DNA of 64,000 nucleotides from Ampelocalamus luodianensis (lineage: Eukaryota > Streptophyta > Magnoliopsida > Poales > Poaceae), in contig CM070634.1 of the NCBI GenBank assembly GCA_036346255.1, positions 68,714,476 through 68,778,475 of the forward strand, in the 5' to 3' direction. The position numbers were made by a program, and so were the translations under genes. Under the pieces are notes generated by a model. That model searched no databases. It worked only from the letters and a program-made list of their open reading frames with translations, and had not been told where the DNA came from. Each line of letters opens with the position of its first letter. Within the stretch, counting starts at the first letter, position 1. This document shows positions 22,001 to 31,891 of this stretch, piece after piece.

Positions 22001-22840
22001 TGTGTTGGCTCCGAATTGCAGGAGGTTGCAGGAGGGAAGATGTTGGGAGCATTGTAGTTGTGCGAAAGCTTTACCCCAGGTGGGTAGTCGTCTTTCGGCT
22101 TTACAATGTAAGCGTATGGGTTTCTATCCATACGAGCGGCTCGTAGTTGATACACAATATTGCAAATATCTCGTAGGACTTAGCCGTGCCGGCATACCTT
22201 TGGAAGTGTGCTAATTTTGTGGCTTAAAGGCAGTCTGAAGTATGGATACATTGGTACACCCCTGCAGGGTTAAATCTATTCGAATAGCCTCGTCTTAGGT
22301 TATGGACACGCTTGGTTATTTCCCGCAAGAATTAGACTACAACCTTTAAATTAAAACTTGACATGGGTGGTACGAGTCAAGGATTCGTGCTATGTTGTGG
22401 TGACTATTGGGTTAGTCACCTTTAGGTTGTTCTCATGCTACTTTTTGGTTACCTCGCTGTTATTTCAATGATTAAAAATAGATTTGATAAATTGCTGCGG
22501 ATCGTGCGACTAGCTTGGCGGCCCGGTCGGTTGCCTTGTGGGTTATGGCTAACCGGTCATCTTTTGTTTATAGCTATCTTATGGCACTTTTGCTTCCGCT
22601 GTTATTGTTACTTTGATGTCATTTGGCCGGTCGGCTCTTTTGTAATAACTCTATATTATGTATGTCTTTTGCTAGACTTGCTATTATGTGTTGTATGGAA
22701 ATGATGCATGATTTTGTAAAAATGTATGTGTGCTGAAATTTTGGGAAGCATATGTCCATCGAGACACGGTATATTTTGTTTGTGATGCTAGAGTCAAGGG
22801 AAGACTAAGTATTACAAGCTAAATACACCGGGGTCTCACA

Positions 22841-23225
22841 GGAACGATTGCGACTTGGTCGGCGGCAGAGAGAACAAGAGCTCAAAAGAAGTTGAAGCAA
22901 ATGGGGAAAGTAAAATCCCCAAGTCGCGTCCGCGGAAGATTTTTATAGCCATGGGTCTGAGTTAGAGATAGTGGGAACTCAACAGTTGTTGCTCCGTCAG
23001 GAACCGCTCCAATGGACAGATATGTGAGAGTCGGTTGGTATTATTTGATCTGGCCGTTCAGGAAATTAAAGCGGTTCTGTATTTTCAACTCAAGTAAAAT
23101 TACCTTCTTGACTAAGTCAATTTCTGGTCAAATAAAATACTAGTTGAAAAGACTATCGACCACTATTCTGGTCCAAGAGGAACACGCAAGATCAATCATG
23201 TTTCAGTCAGCATAGTGCTTGCAGT
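22841..23225 (-). promoter_or_regulatory. Promoter and 5' UTR of the Transposase_28-like antisense ORF
   Basis: This is the upstream continuation of the minus-strand gene starting at 14762, displaced by insertion of T. It contains GGCTATAAAAAT (22950-22939), a good TATA box. A short leader follows (TTGCTTCAACTTCTTTTGAG...TCTCTCTGCCGCCGACC) that would run straight into the ATG once T is removed. No PPT-like run is obvious just to the right, so the boundary with the Tat-2 LTR is uncertain. Nothing else is recognised in the 385 bp. Confidence 0.55.
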
Positions 23226-24114
23226 TGTAATACCCCGAAATACTTTAGAGAGAGAACGAAAAGGTTTAGTAGGGTATTCTAAAAAATAACCCTCTTGAGG
23301 ACCCGTCATAATTAAACAAAAGAGAGTATGTGAAAACAGGATGCCTTAGGTTTTTAGAGGGGAGTTGTTTCCTGGATTGAGTCCTATGGGAGGAGTTGGT
23401 TTTGTCGGTTTAAAACGGGATGTGGGAATTAGAGGATCAAATTTTAACTAAGAGAAAAACCTAGTTTTCTATGCGCCGCCGCCAGGAAAGCTGATCTCAT
23501 TCAGTGCGTGCTTGGCCGTGAAAGAGCACTCGCCTGCCGCGCGTGTTCGCCACCTGCCCGCTTGCTCGCCCGCGTCCACTGTTCACTGCCGCGTGGGTGT
23601 GGATCTGACCAATGCATCTACCCAGCTGCTGCGTCGATCTTCTGCCACGTGCGCGTGAGGGAGCTGCGCACTAGTGCCTTTGGTTGCGTCGCTGCTGCCA
23701 CGTGTGTCTGCATGAGCTGCTGCTAGTTATTTGCATGCATGTGTTGCTATGCATGTTGCTGCTACCTTGCATCGCATTGTGCATGCATGTGCCCTACTGC
23801 CTGCGTGTGCTCTTGCAGATTGCATGCGTGTGTTATTTGCTAGCAGCCAAGAGAGAAAGAGAGAGAGATCAAAGGAAGGAGGCGGATGGTGTTGCTGCTG
23901 ATCAACGGAGAAGCAAGGAAGCCAGGAGCAAGAAGAAGGGAGAAGAGAAGGTTTCGCGGGGATTTTGTGTTCGACGTCTTGATCTCCAAGGGTGACTGAC
24001 GAGGATCTAATAATCCTTATTTTACTATTTTTCTGTAATTAGTATTGTGGGTAAATATGACGTCACACGGCTATTCAATATACCCCTTATAGTTGTAAGG
24101 GAGAAGCCAATCAG

Positions 24115-24282
24115 GTGGTCGTAAGTTCTTCTACGACCACCCCCATAGTCGTAAGTCCTTCTACGACTACCATATGATCGTAAGTTCTTCTACGATCACC
24201 TCGGTCGTAAGTTCTTCTCGACCGATAACGATCGTAAGGTTTTCTACGACTATGCCCTGGTCGTAAGTCCTTCTACGACCAG
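24115..24282. repeat. Array of six co-varying hairpins in the Tat-2 LTR
   Basis: Six tandem inverted repeats share the form xxxTCGTA-AGTTCTTC-TACGAxxx. They are GTGGTCGTA/TACGACCAC (24115-24140), TAGTCGTA/TACGACTA (24146-24169), TGATCGTA/TACGATCA (24175-24198), TCGGTCG/CGACCGA (24201-24225), TCGTA/TACGA (24232-24249, partly decayed) and CTGGTCGTA/TACGACCAG (24257-24282). Five loops are 8 nt (AGTTCTTC-like). The outer arm bases change between units but stay complementary. The array lies about 240 bp upstream of the TATA box. Confidence 0.9.
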
Positions 24283-24517
24283 ATCAGTCACGGCTTCCTC
24301 ATAGTTAATTGGGTCCACTTGCCTGTAGGCCCAATTAATTATGAGATTAGAGCAGTCAATATACGTAGTTATTCTCTAAAGTAACTGCATGTAACGTACC
24401 ATTATCTTTGATTGATAACCGTCAAGTAACGTGGGGAGGTTACTACTCTGGTGATTACTACCATTATTGCAGAATAATGAGACGCCTCTTGACCTGGAAC
24501 GACTACCTCTACACGTA

Positions 24518-24527
24518 CTATAAAAAG
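24518..24527 (+). promoter_or_regulatory. TATA box of the Tat-2 LTR
   Basis: CTATAAAAAG in a 160-bp context upstream of the conserved R region (GAGTAGGGTTGTTATTCTC). The homologous place in Tat-1 (about 10425) is where LTR similarity ends. Confidence 0.65.
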
Positions 24528-24773
24528 ACTTCAGTCAAAGAGAAATGAGGGGAGGCGATTGAGAGGCAATCAGTAGCAGTATAAGCTCATGTCTTTCCAC
24601 TGATTGTAACTAGCATACATAATACAATACACACAAGAGTAGGGTTGTTATTCTCACTGGAGAAGGCCCGAACCTGTATAAAAATCCCCATGTCTTTTTT
24701 GTCTACGTGATCAATTGTGGAGACCCCCCGAATCAAACAATCTTTACGTAAGATCGGTTCTAAAATACCGACA

Positions 24774-24793
24774 GTTGGCGCCGTCCGTGGGGA
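24774..24793 (+). other. Primer-binding site of Tat-2
   Basis: GTTGGCGCCGTCCGTGGGGA directly follows the LTR end CCGACA. It is the same as in Tat-1. The tRNA is not assigned. Confidence 0.85.
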
Positions 24794-24843
24794 TCTTCTG
24801 GTAAGTCCTTGCCAATAGTTTTTCTTTTCTCTTTGATGCTTCC

Positions 24844-25528
24844 ATGGCAGGAGAGTGGAACGAGGAGAACTGATTCGACTTGGTTGATTACGCAGACGTC
24901 GACATGGATGCTGGTTTCGATTACAAACTGAGTATCGAATCATCCGATGGTATTGCCGCCTCTGGAGATCTTCTATCAGATTTCAGAGACCACACCACCG
25001 GCGGAGTTGAGGAGGGATCCTTATCCCTCACAACAGTACGTCCAGCTGAGGGACCAGCTTCCTCAGGGGGCAAGGGTCAATTTGACCACAAACAGGATTG
25101 CCTCAAGACAGACTCACAACACGATGAGAGTTTTTCCTCCGAGTGTTCGAGTCCCCTTAAGGCAGTACGACTTGGCGAGATAAGTTCTGGAAGCCATCAT
25201 TTCATAGCTTCATCAGCACCTGTTGGTCCTTTCTCTCTAGCTAATCCCACAGAGAAAGGGATCAAACACGCTTTTCCTGCAAGTTCGACCATCCCATCGC
25301 AGGACACACCTACGGACGGAGACGGTTATAACCTGGAGTTCTCCTTCCTGGAGGGGTTTACTCCAAGTCGCCAGACGCTGTCTCTCGACTACTCCTCAAG
25401 TGAGGAGGCCTCGAGTGCAAGTGGAGGTCATCAACGGGAGGTATTCGTCATTCCCTCTCATAAGGATCATTCTCCAAGAAGCAGGATTGACGATGCTCCC
25501 CGACGGGCACGCACTATGTCTCCTCGTG
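24844..25528 (+). pseudogene. Tat-2 gag, N-terminal part
   Basis: ATG at 24844 (MAGEWNEEN) is followed after nine codons by TGA where Tat-1 has TGG (Trp), then an otherwise open frame. It is an acidic, Ser-rich N-terminal region (DVDMDAGFDYKLS; LDYSSSEEASSASGG; VIPSHKDHSPRSRID), co-linear with Tat-1 gag. The frame is cut at 25528 by insertion of X and resumes at 60181. No catalytic function is expected; the segment corresponds to the poorly conserved leader of Tat-lineage Gag. Confidence 0.88.
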
Positions 25529-28500
25529 TGTAACAGCCCAAAATCCCTAAGTCGGATTAGTTAAGGATCTAATATGCATTTTTGAAATTTTGGACTTTTT
25601 AAAACTTTTATTGCAAAGCAAATATGTTAAAACCTAGTAATCCAATACTCATATAATTGAAAAACTCAAATTGCACTTAGGGTAAAACTAAAAAGGTTTC
25701 AATTGTGGGAATATTTATTTTGGGATTAAAATTATCAATAGTAAAACCTCACATGCTCCTAGAATGCTTGAGGTACTTTCAAAAGAATTCTAAAAATTCA
25801 AATGTGCAAACTTACTTTCTCTGGCTCATTTTTACAAACTAATTTGTATTTTCAAAAAATAGTGGGACTAAAGGCTGGGAATATGTTATTTATATTTTGT
25901 ATGCTCTGTTATGCTTGTTTGGATTTTCTAAAATTTTTGGAGCTTATTTGGATCCTTGTTTATTTGCATGTCAATTTTTGAATTTGAATTTGAAATACAA
26001 ACAACTCAAGTGAATAGTGCCTGGAAATAATTTTCCTAGGTTCTGGAACACTTTATCAACTCACCTGTAAAATTCCACCTTTTTTTTGAATTTTTGGCTA
26101 TTTCAAAATAGCCAGTCAAAGTGAAGAATCAAAAGGTCAACTAGCAAAAACCGAAACACAAAATAATTCTCGAGAATAATGCATTACAAATAAAACCCTA
26201 GGAATTTTACAGAGTGATCATATATGCTTCCTCAACCTCCACTAAAAATTTTATATTTTTTAGAGCTATCTTGCTCTGCCTAAAAATTACCTAACCCTCT
26301 CAGCCTAATTCCCAAAATCAGAGAACTAAACTACCTCTTCACTGTTCCTTTGGTTCAAACCAGGTTCCCACCGAACCCGCTCACCGAACCACCTCCCTTT
26401 TCCCACTGACCTGCGGGCCCTACCCACAGGTCATCTTCTCCACGCGCCCCTTCTTCTCTGCCAAGCGAGAGCGCATGCGCGCCACGCTGCCCAGCCTTCC
26501 TCTATCTCCCTCCGTCAGCTCCGTTGAGCCACCGCCGAAGGCACCCAGTCCGCAGCTGCCAGCAGCCAACGCCGTCGCTCTGCTCTCCGTCCATGCCGAG
26601 AAATCGCAGGAAGGCTACCACTGCTGAGAAGAGATGAGCTCGAGTTCACGCGAGGAACTCCTCCTTTCTCGCCCCCATTTAAGCCGAGCACCGAGCTCGC
26701 CTCACCCTTCTCCACTTCTCTGCCACTCCCTCTCCATCCTTCCTCCTCTCCGAGCTCATTTGAGCTCCAAGCCCCGAATGCCATCCGGCCATGGTGGCGC
26801 CGCCTCCAAGCTCCTCAACCACTCCAGTGATCCCCTTCCTGCATCACGGCGCGTCTCACCGTTCCAGGAGGCGAACCCCTCCGTCAATTTGAAGAATCCC
26901 CCACCGAGGAGCCACGCACACGCCATCCTCTTCGGGTCCGGCCAAATTCACCGCCACCGCTGTCGTGTCTCCTCCAGCGAGCCCCAGCTCAATTCCTTTC
27001 TCCGTGAGCATTCACTAGACTCCCTCTTCCTCACCCCATCACTCACCCGCTCTCTCTTCCTCCCCAGGTCGCCGCCGCCGTTGGCTCTTCCCGCGCTCCC
27101 AGGCTCCCGTCGTCGGACCACTCCGGCCACCCTCCGCCTTCGCCGACTACATGGGTGAGTTCCTATCACCCCGCCGCTCCTCATGCTTCCCCTAATTGGC
27201 ACCCAACATCACCCGAGCCTTAAGCACCCTTTTGTCTCCACGACCGACCGCCGCCACAGGGTCGCCTGAACCACACCACCACCACCCTCATGTTCATACT
27301 CCCTCCACGGTTCCATTTTGCCTAACCCCAGCTGCTGTCGTCCTCCCTATCACCGGCGATGAGCTATGGCAGAACCTCCTCTGTCTGCTCCTGTAGCCAC
27401 TCTCTGTAAAGCCTCTCTCTGATTTGTAGGAGCCCTAATTCATTTACAAATCAATCTTAGCCCTAATTTATTTACTAATCAATCTTTTGGATTAGCTGAT
27501 GGAATTACTCAACCTAATTGACTTTTGAATAGGTGATTCCAGAGAGAAAATGTTTTGATGACACCTCAATTTCAGAGAGTGTTCTGTGTAGGTGTGTGTT
27601 TAGTAATCTGAAAAATGTCAGAATAAGAAAAGAAGCTGGTTAGGAGAAAGTCTGAACAATCAGTGAACTTATTTGCTAGACCAACCAATTTTCCTACTAA
27701 CTATTTTTGTGAAGATCAGTTGGTTCACACTAGGAAATTATCAAGTTTGAAGTTGAGTTTTTCAGTCATTAGCACTTTAGTGCTGAAAAACATGTTGTTG
27801 TAGGTATGAACAATAGTCTGCTGTTAAACAATATTGTCAATAGGATAATTTTATTGTTAATGCAGTAGTTAGAGATGTTAGTGATTCAATTAGTCTGTAG
27901 ACAACTACTTAATGGAAGTAATCAAATATGAAAATCAACTATGGTTTTGGATATTCAGCAACTAGCAGGGAAACAGCCATGCTTGTGAGCAGAGAAGGGA
28001 ATGGGAGTGCATTTAGGAGCTCAGTTAAAAAGGACAGTGGTTAAAATTGACAACTATTGGGAGCTTCATATTTGTAATCACCTATTAATAGCTAAATCGA
28101 GTAGCTAAAGAAATCATTGGTTCTAATAGCCTTTTTAGCTGAAAGCTGTGTTGTAGAATTAGTGAGTATTGGATGACAGTAACAACTTGCCATGGTTTTA
28201 TAATAGCAATAGTAGCACTAGGCTAATGAGTTAAGTAATACCAGTTGGTAAGCTTTTAAAGATAAAAACTCATAAGTTGTTCTTAGCATCCAGTCATAAG
28301 ATCATAACATCAAGTCATCAGATCATGCTCCTAGTTAAAATCCATAATAAGTTGTTTACAACATAAAATTGGTTAAACTTCAAAATTTATAACTAATTCA
28401 AATCAACCCCAAATCCAATGATTTTGTTCCTAAATTATCTAAGGTCATTATCTTCCTTCTGTTTTAAGTTCTCAACATTTTGAGATTTTTTGGAATTTTG

Positions 28501-30205
28501 GTGTTTATTCGATGCTTTTGCTTTGTCAATTCTTTTCGTTAGATGACAGTGATTCGGGAGTGCAACCGAAATGATTGTGAGAATGTCCATATTATCAGCA
28601 AGCAAAGGCAAGCAGTTTGATCATGTTAATCCTAATATTTTCAAGTCTAATAAATTATTTTCAACTTGTATGTATGCATTGCTTATTTTGTTGTTAAATT
28701 GATTAGTTAATCCTTTAGATGCATAATCTGTAGGTAAATGATTATCCTCTACTACTTGAGCCTAGGTTATTTGCTGTGATTAGAGTTCGTTGGATGGGCT
28801 CTTGTCACTTAGTAGATTACGGGTTCAAATTGCTTAGCCATGCTTAGCTATCGGTAGTATTGGGCGATCATCGACTTAGTCGATGATCTTGATCACGCAA
28901 ATGCTAATATTATTCCATTATGTCCAGCCCTTGTGTTTTGCTAATTTGCAAATCAAAAACTAAAAATAAAAATTATATCTTGACTTGGGCACAATGGTAT
29001 GTTGGTGTGATCTGTTGGGTGTGATTGGAATGGTGCCTAAGTCCCAAAGGACCGAGTTACTTGTGTCACTAAGCCAAGGGCTTATTGTGTACTAACCACA
29101 CGAGAGGGATATGGGACCTCTCTTGACTAAGTACTTTGGGAGGTGTTAATTCGGGGTCATAGGTGGTTAAAACTGTTTTTATAAGGGGAAGAGCACCCGC
29201 AGTTGCTGCGGCTGGGCCGGTGCACCCTACCCTTCAGGTTGTCGCGACTCTTAATTAGCATCATTCATTGGAAATGTCTTGTTAGACTTAGCCGTGCCTG
29301 CATACCCAAGAAAGTATGCTAACCGTGGCTGGTGGAAAGGCGGTCTATCGTGTGGGTACATTGGTACACCCCTGCAGGGTTAAAACTATTCGAATAGCCT
29401 CGTCCTAGGTTATGGACATTGCTTGGTAAGGTCATGCAAGAACTAGACTACAACCTTTTAAAAACTTAAAACTTGACATGGGTGGTATGAATGTGTAATT
29501 CATGCTATTGTTGTGATGACTATTGGGTTAGTCACTTCCAGGATGTTGTTGTCATCTATCTTTGGTTATTATGCTGTTCTTGGTGCTTTTTAAACAATAA
29601 AAATAGATTGTAAACTTGCTTTTAAATGTACTACATTATTGCAAATAAAGTTTGCTTTGTGCTGAAAATGAAACATATAGCCTCCACTCAAATAAGCTTG
29701 CATGTAGCATATGTATAGGTCTGCTACTCCACACGCCTGTCTTGCGAGTACATTATTGTACTCATTTGCTTTGCTTAATGTTATTTGTTGCAGAGAAAGA
29801 AGGTGAGCCCCAAGGGCCTCACTTTTGTGAGTTGTGCTGTGGCGGTGTTTGGGACGACTAGTTTGGCGATCCGGTTGGTTGCCATGTGGGTAAAGGCAAA
29901 CTAATTGGCTTTTGTTTATCGTCATCTTATGGCACTTTCGCTTCCACTGTTTACTTAGATATTTGTATGACATTTGGCCGGTCGGCCCCTCTTTTGTATT
30001 AACTGTATATTATGTATGTCTTCTGGTTTGTTGCTGTGCTTCGGTTCTATGTGAATGAATGGAATTGATGTATGCTTTTGTAACGGGGTGTGTATACTGC
30101 ATTTCTGGGAAGTATACATATCTCGAGGCTTGGTTTGTTTGATTTGTGATGCTAGGGTCAATGGAAGACTAAGCATTACAAACCAAATAAACCGGGGTCC
30201 TCACA
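25529..30205 (+). mobile_element. 5' LTR of X
   Basis: The LTR is 4677 bp. U3 is AT-rich to about 26300, followed by a GC-rich leader around a CATTTAAGCC box (26675). The predicted leader exon ends at ACATGG|GTGAGT (about 27157), exon 2 is 28543-28607 with a GC donor, and exon 3 starts at 29794. Intron 2 holds a perfect 11-bp-arm hairpin (28866-28888), the GACTTGGGCAC stem (28982-29043), CCCTGCAGGG and CTATTCGAATAG (29386-29397). Ser/Pro-rich open frames over 26634-27396 are leader sequence; they recur in the 3' LTR with indels and I do not call them genes. Confidence 0.92.
28543..29861 (+). other. Predicted exons 2-3 of the 5' LTR of X
   Basis: Exon 2 is 28543-28607: acceptor TTTTCGTTAG, donor AAAG|GCAAGC here but AAAG|GTAAGC in the 3' LTR copy (58554-58618). 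Exon 3 runs from 29794 (TTATTTGTTGCAG) to the TAG at 29859-29861. It encodes a Cys-containing acidic peptide (GEPQGPHFCELCCGG), near-identical in the 3' LTR (59764-59831) and similar in W. An ATG sits in the last four bases of the leader exon (ATGG|GTGAGT), reading MDDSDSG into exon 2 before a TGA. The GC/GT interchange at one donor between sister LTRs fits a real splice site. Confidence 0.5.
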
Positions 30206-31886
30206 AAGTTGATATCAGAGCCATTCTGACCGTAGAAACCCCTAGCTTGGTCGTCCTTAGGATATATTTTAAAAAAACTTATCTTCAAAATATCAAGTAT
30301 TTGATGAAAATCTAAGTGAGTTCTCAGATTTTACTCCTTACCTATCTTAGATTGTTCATCTCATCTTTATCTTGTTTAAGTTTTGAAAAGTTGTTTCCTT
30401 CTCATCTTGTCGTCAAAAGATAGTGGTTATCGATTAAATTCGGTTTTGGGATTCAATGAGAGTTGTAATATGAAGTGTTGGCTGTCTTTTGGTGAAGATT
30501 AGAAGCATTTGGAGTTGGAAAACTCAGCTCAGAGCGCGGTTACAAAATCTGGACAGCAAGCACTTATTTTTTCGTTAGGGCTAATAATGAGAGGAAAATT
30601 CAACTAAAACTCATGGGAATGAAAGGGTAAGATGTGATAATAGTTGGCTAGTGCCTAATGCACCCCTAGATGGTTTTTACCATGCACGTTAGATGCGATA
30701 GAACTTGATTTGTGTTCTGAAATTTTTCGTCCTAACCGATTGCTCGTTCTTTCCATACGAGTTAGTCGTGCCGAGAAGCAAATCTTTTGCCTTATGGTTT
30801 GCACTGGTCTTATGTTTTCATACAATTATTCGGAGTTCATTTCTCGCTTGTTATGTGTTTGCACTCGGGTTAAGGTGATGCCTTTTTCCCATAGACGATG
30901 CCTTACTGCGATATTATGATTAAATTAGGGTTTATTCTTAGAATATATACGCCCTAATGATATTACTTAGCTTATAGACGCTAGATTTTGTAATCACTTG
31001 CTCTCTTTGTTCCAAATAGTTGCGCATTGCCTACGGGCGGCATGCATCGCAATTATGTCGGAAAACTATCGGTGGTTCAATTGATCTCATTTTGGTGATT
31101 TTGGAATGATTAGTACATGCTAGAATTAAATTGCATACCCATTGCCATTCCCCCACCTTATGCCCATTCTTTCCTCAACTTATATTTCATGCACCGAAAT
31201 GTTTAAGGGGGGTAGAAGATACCTCAAACTAGGTGTTATGCATCTTGATCCTTATCCTTTGATCATGCATATAATTTCTAAATTAAATCATGCATGTCAT
31301 GTTACTCGAGTTGTATAAATCAGGTAGCATGGTTAGTGGTTCAACTTGGTAATTAAAGCATGAAAATGACTAAACATGTAGAAGTACAAATTGAAATTGC
31401 CTTTAAATGTCTTTAGCTTAAAATTGTTAATCAATTTGGAAATTAACAACTTGCCATGTTCATATAGATTCCTTGCATAAATCTGAAATTTCGGATATCA
31501 AGGATATTATGACTTGATGTGCTAGATGTTGTGGAGTTAAAGAACATGTTTGTCTTTTAATTGATGAAAAGTGAACTTGTTATAATATTAACTGAGAGTA
31601 TCTCATTGTAATCTTGCTTAAGTGGAAGTGTTTTAAACTATGCTAGAATTGTTTATGTAGTCAATTGTTCTTTCATGTCATTAAACCACTTTTCTTGTAT
31701 TGGGTGAATTTTATCAAGGATTGAAAGAAATGTACTCTAGTAACAAATGGTGATTCTAAAAAACTTGAAATTTTTCACATGAGAACCTGATGGTTTGTAG
31801 TTAACAAATATAATTATTCCAGAATTTATTGAACTTGTTTTGCCCAGATATTAATTCAAACACTTTGCAGTGCTGTTGTGGCCAAT
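30206..31886 (+). other. X interior, left part: primer-binding site and non-coding DNA
   Basis: Directly after the LTR comes AAGTTGATATCAGAGCC (30206-30222), a one-mismatch version of the initiator-methionine primer-binding site TGGTATCAGAGCC. The next 80 bp (CCGTAGAAACCCCTAGCTTGG) and a later block (CCGATTGCTCGTTCTTTCC, 30727) are shared with the interior of Y. No open frame with a recognisable domain is present. A polypurine-tract-like copy lies at 31202-31216. The stretch ends at the AATGA duplication of Z. Confidence 0.8.
31202..31216 (+). other. Extra polypurine-tract-like sequence inside X
   Basis: TTTAAGGGGGGTAGA, identical to the polypurine tract just before the 3' LTR of X (41866-41880), but about 1.0 kb after the primer-binding site. 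It is not followed by an LTR start. Confidence 0.6.
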
Positions 31887-31891
31887 AATGA

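Larger units (their letters stand above)
14809..22840 (+). mobile_element. Solo long LTR T (Y-like), interrupted by solo LTR S
   Basis: T begins TATAACATCCCAAG (first G of TG mutated to A) and ends GGGGTCTCACA. It is flanked by AGAAC (14804-14808) and GGAAC (22841-22845). Without S it is about 4.85 kb and aligns along its length with the 5' LTR of Y (42806-48243). U3 shows repeated CCGTTGGAT-type inverted repeats (15415-15990) and CGGTAGTACCG motifs (15612-15840). The first intron region (20440-20640) has another CGGTACTACCG cluster. Exon 2 is 21395-21457 (GATAG acceptor, GCAAGT donor). Structured intron elements lie at 21733-21755, 21844-21903 and 22276-22287. The terminal exon is mostly deleted (about 22490). 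No internal region follows, hence solo. Confidence 0.88.
23226..24773 (+). mobile_element. Tat-2 5' LTR (left boundary uncertain)
   Basis: The right end ...AAATACCGACA at 24773 is certain, because the primer-binding site follows and it matches the Tat-1 LTR end. The left end is either 23226 (TGTAATACCCCG, an LTR-like start) or 23403 (TGTCGGTTT, giving a 7-bp inverted terminal repeat with ACCGACA). The segment contains a GC-rich stretch (23470-23700), an AG-rich stretch (23850-23960), the hairpin array 24115-24282, a TATA box at 24518, and the conserved R/U5 end shared with Tat-1. Short open frames in it (for example 23508-23995) have no recognisable domain. Confidence 0.55.

Noticed and set aside
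26634..27396. Long Ser/Pro/Arg-rich open frames in the X LTRs (also 51528-52295), one with an ATG and 255 codons
   Set aside because: They lie over the GC-rich leader of the LTR. The two LTR copies differ by indels that change the frame, and no domain or codon conservation is visible. They are compositional ORFs.
29380..29400. TTCGAAT in CTATTCGAATAG as a tRNA T-loop
   Set aside because: The flanking stem does not form a 5-bp T-arm, and no acceptor, D or anticodon arms can be drawn around any of the nine copies.
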